Below are positions 14,585 through 17,426 of a DNA stretch of 17,426 bases, in pieces. Location of the stretch: assembly GCA_025774735.1 (NCBI GenBank), contig JALGZU010000013.1:1-17426 (forward strand), given 5' to 3'. Origin of the DNA: a candidate division LCP-89 bacterium (GTDB lineage: Bacteria > Electryoneota > B3-LCP). A model generated the notes under the pieces. The model was not told where the DNA came from. It was given only the letters and a program-made list of their open reading frames with translations, and searched no databases. A program made the position numbers and the translations under genes. Every line of letters begins with the position of its first letter. Within the stretch, counting starts at the first letter, position 1.

Positions 14585-15826
14585 ATGGCGATAATAACCG
14601 TTTTCAGCGGATCTTACTGTCGCGGAGAAGCGGTCGCTGAAGGAACGGCAGAGAAGCTTCAACTAACCCGCCTTGATGATAGACTCTTCGCTGACACGTC
14701 GAAGAGATACAACATCCCTGAAGACAAACTCACACGCGCCGTTTTCGGTCCGGTACCACTCTTGGGCGACTATAACAAGGAGAGGGCCAAGCCCGTCGAA
14801 TACCTGCGCGTTTCACTGGCTGAGCTGGTGCGGGAAGACAACGTAATCTACTATGGATATGCCGGTCACCTCCTGCCGCTGGACATCGCTCATATCCTCC
14901 GAGTCTGCGTCATTGCCAATCTGGATTACCGCATCGAAGAAGCGATGAAATCGGGTGGATTATCCGAGAAGAATGCCAGGCATAAAATCAAAAAGGATGA
15001 TGAAGAGCGCACCCAGTGGACCCAATATGTCGTTAATGACGTCCCCTATAACGAGAACCTCTACGATATCATCATCCCCATGCATGCGACCTCGATCGAA
15101 GAAGCCGTTGAAATTATCAGCGCTAACGCACTGAAGAATGCTGTCAAAACTACCGCAGATTCCCGTAGATCGTTGGAAGATTTTCTACTCGCTTCCAGAG
15201 TAAGTGTCGCCCTGCTCGAGGAAGGGCATCAGGGGGTTGAGGCCACCTGCAGACAGGGTGAGGTAAAGCTCATCATCAACAAATCGGTGGTAAGGCTGGA
15301 GCATTACAAAGAGCAGTTGACCAGCATCGCTAAGTCTATTCATGGTGTTCAGGCTGCCGTTGCCGAAGCCGGGCCCGGCTTCCATCCTTCCACGTTTCTC
15401 TCTGCTGTTGAATTCGAACTGCCGAAGAAAATATTGCTGGTTGACGATGAGAAGGAATTTGTGCACACTCTCTCCGAGAGACTCCAGACACGAAATTTCG
15501 AATCATCCATTGTTTACGACGGCGAACAAGCTCTATCTTTCATCAAGTCTGAAGAGCCGGAAGTTATGGTGCTGGACTTAAAGATGCCGGGCATTGATGG
15601 GCTCGAAGTGCTGCGCAACGTGAAGAAGGACCACCCCGTCGTGGAGGTCATCATCTTGACCGGGCACGGCTCGGAGAAAGAGGAGGCACTGGCTCTGGAA
15701 CTCGGCGCCTTCGCTTACCTGCAGAAGCCCGTCAATATTGACGTTCTCGCTCAGAAAATGAAAGAAGCCTACCAGAAAATAAACGAGAGGAAAAGCGCAA
15801 CCAATGAGGGGGACGACCCAGAATAA
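14585..15826 (+). CDS. Cytidylate kinase-like / BON-like / receiver-domain fusion protein
   Basis: 413-residue response regulator with its receiver at the C-terminus. Residues 1-185 resemble the cytidylate kinase-like (Cytidylate_kin2) family: a P-loop region FSGSYCRGEAVAE (7-19), VIYYGYAGHLLP (87-98), RIEEAMKSGGLSEKNA (116-131) and YDIIIPMHATSIEEAVEII (160-178). The P-loop lacks the GK[ST] lysine, as commonly in this family. Residues about 203-262 look like a BON domain (VEATCRQGEVKLIINKSV; IAKSIHGVQAAV). Residues 281-396 are a receiver: acidic pair D287/D288, phospho-acceptor D331, T359 and K381. There is no DNA-binding domain, so the output is probably through nucleotide or protein binding. 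GGGGAG precedes the ATG. The histidine kinase follows after 14 bases and is the likely phosphodonor. Confidence 0.88.
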   Translation: MAIITVFSGSYCRGEAVAEGTAEKLQLTRLDDRLFADTSKRYNIPEDKLTRAVFGPVPLLGDYNKERAKPVEYLRVSLAELVREDNVIYYGYAGHLLPLDIAHILRVCVIANLDYRIEEAMKSGGLSEKNARHKIKKDDEERTQWTQYVVNDVPYNENLYDIIIPMHATSIEEAVEIISANALKNAVKTTADSRRSLEDFLLASRVSVALLEEGHQGVEATCRQGEVKLIINKSVVRLEHYKEQLTSIAKSIHGVQAAVAEAGPGFHPSTFLSAVEFELPKKILLVDDEKEFVHTLSERLQTRNFESSIVYDGEQALSFIKSEEPEVMVLDLKMPGIDGLEVLRNVKKDHPVVEVIILTGHGSEKEEALALELGAFAYLQKPVNIDVLAQKMKEAYQKINERKSATNEGDDPE

Positions 15827-15840
15827 ATCTTTCAGATCGA

Positions 15841-17426
15841 ATGGTAAAGAACCTTGTAAATAACCTCGTATCATCTCCCACGGAGGAAACCTCCGTCACC
15901 CGGGGCGAATTGAGCTATCGGCGGCTCTGGTGGTATTCTGTTGTGCTGACGCTTCTGGTGGCGTTAACACCGCTCGTCGTTATGACAATCGTCCATTCCC
16001 ACCAGTACCAGAAGGCCGTTCAGACAGAATTGGTCTACCCCTTTTCCCGGCTCCTTACGAACACTCAACGTGCTCTCAACTTCGTCATCGACCAGCGAAA
16101 ATCCGCCTTGAAACTCCTGATTTGCCAACCATCATTCCAGAACATCTCCAACAACGATGGCCTCAAAACTGTTTTGAGCGATTTGAAGGAATCCTTCGGT
16201 GGCTTCGTCGACCTGGGTCTGATCGATTCGGAAGGTAATCAGTTTCTTTACGCCGGACCATATGATTTGCAGTGGAAAAATTACAGCGACCAGCAGTGGT
16301 TTCATGAAGTTAGTTTACGGGATGTCTACATCAGCGATGTCTTCATGGGATACCGTAACTTTCCCCATTTCATCATTGCCGTCAATCACGAAGGGCTAGA
16401 TGGAAAACGCTACGTTCTGCGCGCCACACTCGATATGCAGCTGCTTGAACGGCAAATCGAAGCGCTGGACCTGGGCAGGGCTGGCGATGTGTTCATCATC
16501 AATCGCCGGGGTATTGTGCAGACCGGTTCGCGATATCACGGTAATCCTCTGGAGGCATCGACTGTCCCAGTGCCAAATTACTCATTGCAGGCGGAAGTAC
16601 TCGACGATTATTACGAACGAGGTCAGTCTTATATCCTGGGGTATGCATACATCGAAAATTCGCCGTTTATACTCATTACAGTGCAGGACCGCAAAGACCT
16701 CATGAAAAACTGGATGGTGCTGAAGAACGATCCGGTATGGTTTCTAATCGGGAGCAGCATCCTCATTTTAATCGTTATTCTGGGCAGTTCCACCTATATG
16801 ATCAAGCGCATTCGTTCCGCGGACGAACACAGAGCCAAAATCGTTCACAATATGGAATATACAAACAAGATGGCTTCGATCGGACGCCTGGCGGCCAGCG
16901 TGGCTCACGAAATCAACAATCCGCTTGCAATCATTAATGAAAAGGCCGGCTTGATGAAGGATATCATCACCTACACGGATAACTTCCAGGAACAGGAGAA
17001 GCTTCTCGGATTAACTGGATCGATTTTGAATTCCGTCGAACGTTGCAGTACCATCACTCACCGGTTGCTCGGTTTCGCCCGCCGAATGGAGTCCCAAAAA
17101 GAACTCATAGATCTTGATACCCTGCTGAAAGAAGTGGTCGGTTTCCTCGGTAAAGACGTCGAACACCGAAATATTTCGTTCTATTTTGATTTTCCGGATG
17201 ATATGCCGACCATCGAAAGTGATCGAGGGCAACTGCAGCAAGTCTTCCTGAATATCATCACCAATGCCGTGGCGGCCGTAAGCGACGGTGGCTGGATACG
17301 AATCACCATCGAAAAACGCGAGGACGAGAACGTTGCTGTGACAATCTGTGATAACGGTACTGGCATCTCCAAGGAAGATATCAAGCGGCTTTTCGAACCC
17401 TTCTACTCCACAAAAGGTAAATTTGG
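15841..17426 (+). CDS. Cache-domain sensor histidine kinase, C-terminus beyond window
   Basis: Membrane sensor kinase, 528 codons visible with no stop. Transmembrane segment 1 is about residues 29-51 and segment 2 about 299-321. Between them is a periplasmic double-Cache-like domain (FVDLGLIDSEGN, DVYISDVFMGY, GRAGDVFIINRRG), which binds small organic ligands in known members. No clear HAMP domain follows. The HisKA domain has phospho-acceptor H356 in ASVAHEINNPLA. The ATPase domain shows the N box NIITNAV (N471, N475), the G1 box DNGTGIS (504-510) and the F box FEPFYSTKGK, and then the window ends before the G2 box. The start has no strong Shine-Dalgarno; it lies 14 bases after the receiver-protein gene, with which it forms an operon. 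The Cache ligand may be the anion carried by the upstream transporter, which is inference. Confidence 0.92.
   Translation, partial: MVKNLVNNLVSSPTEETSVTRGELSYRRLWWYSVVLTLLVALTPLVVMTIVHSHQYQKAVQTELVYPFSRLLTNTQRALNFVIDQRKSALKLLICQPSFQNISNNDGLKTVLSDLKESFGGFVDLGLIDSEGNQFLYAGPYDLQWKNYSDQQWFHEVSLRDVYISDVFMGYRNFPHFIIAVNHEGLDGKRYVLRATLDMQLLERQIEALDLGRAGDVFIINRRGIVQTGSRYHGNPLEASTVPVPNYSLQAEVLDDYYERGQSYILGYAYIENSPFILITVQDRKDLMKNWMVLKNDPVWFLIGSSILILIVILGSSTYMIKRIRSADEHRAKIVHNMEYTNKMASIGRLAASVAHEINNPLAIINEKAGLMKDIITYTDNFQEQEKLLGLTGSILNSVERCSTITHRLLGFARRMESQKELIDLDTLLKEVVGFLGKDVEHRNISFYFDFPDDMPTIESDRGQLQQVFLNIITNAVAAVSDGGWIRITIEKREDENVAVTICDNGTGISKEDIKRLFEPFYSTKGKF

Noticed and set aside
1..17426. tRNA, rRNA, CRISPR array, insertion sequence or prophage
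   Set aside because: No cloverleaf, rRNA-like stretch, regularly spaced repeats, transposase or phage gene was seen on either strand; tRNA-Sec is also not in this window.

Overview
The window looks like chromosomal DNA of an uncultured bacterium of the FCB (Fibrobacterota-Chlorobiota-Bacteroidota) superphylum. Two large secreted proteins end in the PNPFNP-type C-terminal sorting domain of the type IX secretion system (T9SS), which is common in Bacteroidota, Ignavibacteria and related candidate phyla. Six genes (lon, engB and those ending at 10705, 11216, 11302 and 14477) stop at TGA, so the code is standard. Promoters are sigma70-like, with TTGACW-17 nt-TAWATT recurring. Nothing in the sequence fixes the phylum more closely.

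Region 1 (1-6668) is a block of secreted proteins. A zinc carboxypeptidase (M14, minus strand, C-terminus beyond the window) is divergent from a seven-bladed VCBS/FG-GAP propeller protein with a T9SS tail. Next comes an 812-codon Omp28/thioredoxin-like T9SS protein that shares a 130-residue module with the propeller protein. This third gene carries the main finding. Its reading frame runs from a good ribosome binding site and signal peptide (ATG at 4170) to 6608, interrupted only by one in-frame TGA at 4284-4286. That TGA stands exactly where the first cysteine of a thioredoxin CxxC motif belongs (TGA-Pro-Tyr-Cys), and a SECIS-like hairpin follows at once. I read it as selenocysteine, giving a UPYC redox centre on an exported protein. 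A gene caller that stops at TGA would miss the first 42 residues and the active site. A strong bidirectional terminator closes the block.

Region 2 (6709-9635, minus strand) is housekeeping: lon followed by engB, overlapping by four bases.

Region 3 (9866-12636) holds a HAD-fold protein of the mannosyl-3-phosphoglycerate phosphatase type that has lost its catalytic aspartates and motif III lysine, an unrecognised 123-residue protein with a perfect Shine-Dalgarno, a shared convergent terminator, and a membrane-anchored SGNH/GDSL-type hydrolase on the minus strand.

Region 4 (12900-17426, plus strand) looks like a solute-sensing module. It has an SLC13/DASS anion transporter with its own promoter. 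Then, from a second promoter, come a cytidylate kinase-like/BON-like/receiver fusion protein and a Cache-domain sensor histidine kinase cut by the window end. The kinase probably phosphorylates the receiver; the substrate is unknown. No rRNA, tRNA, CRISPR array or insertion sequence was seen.
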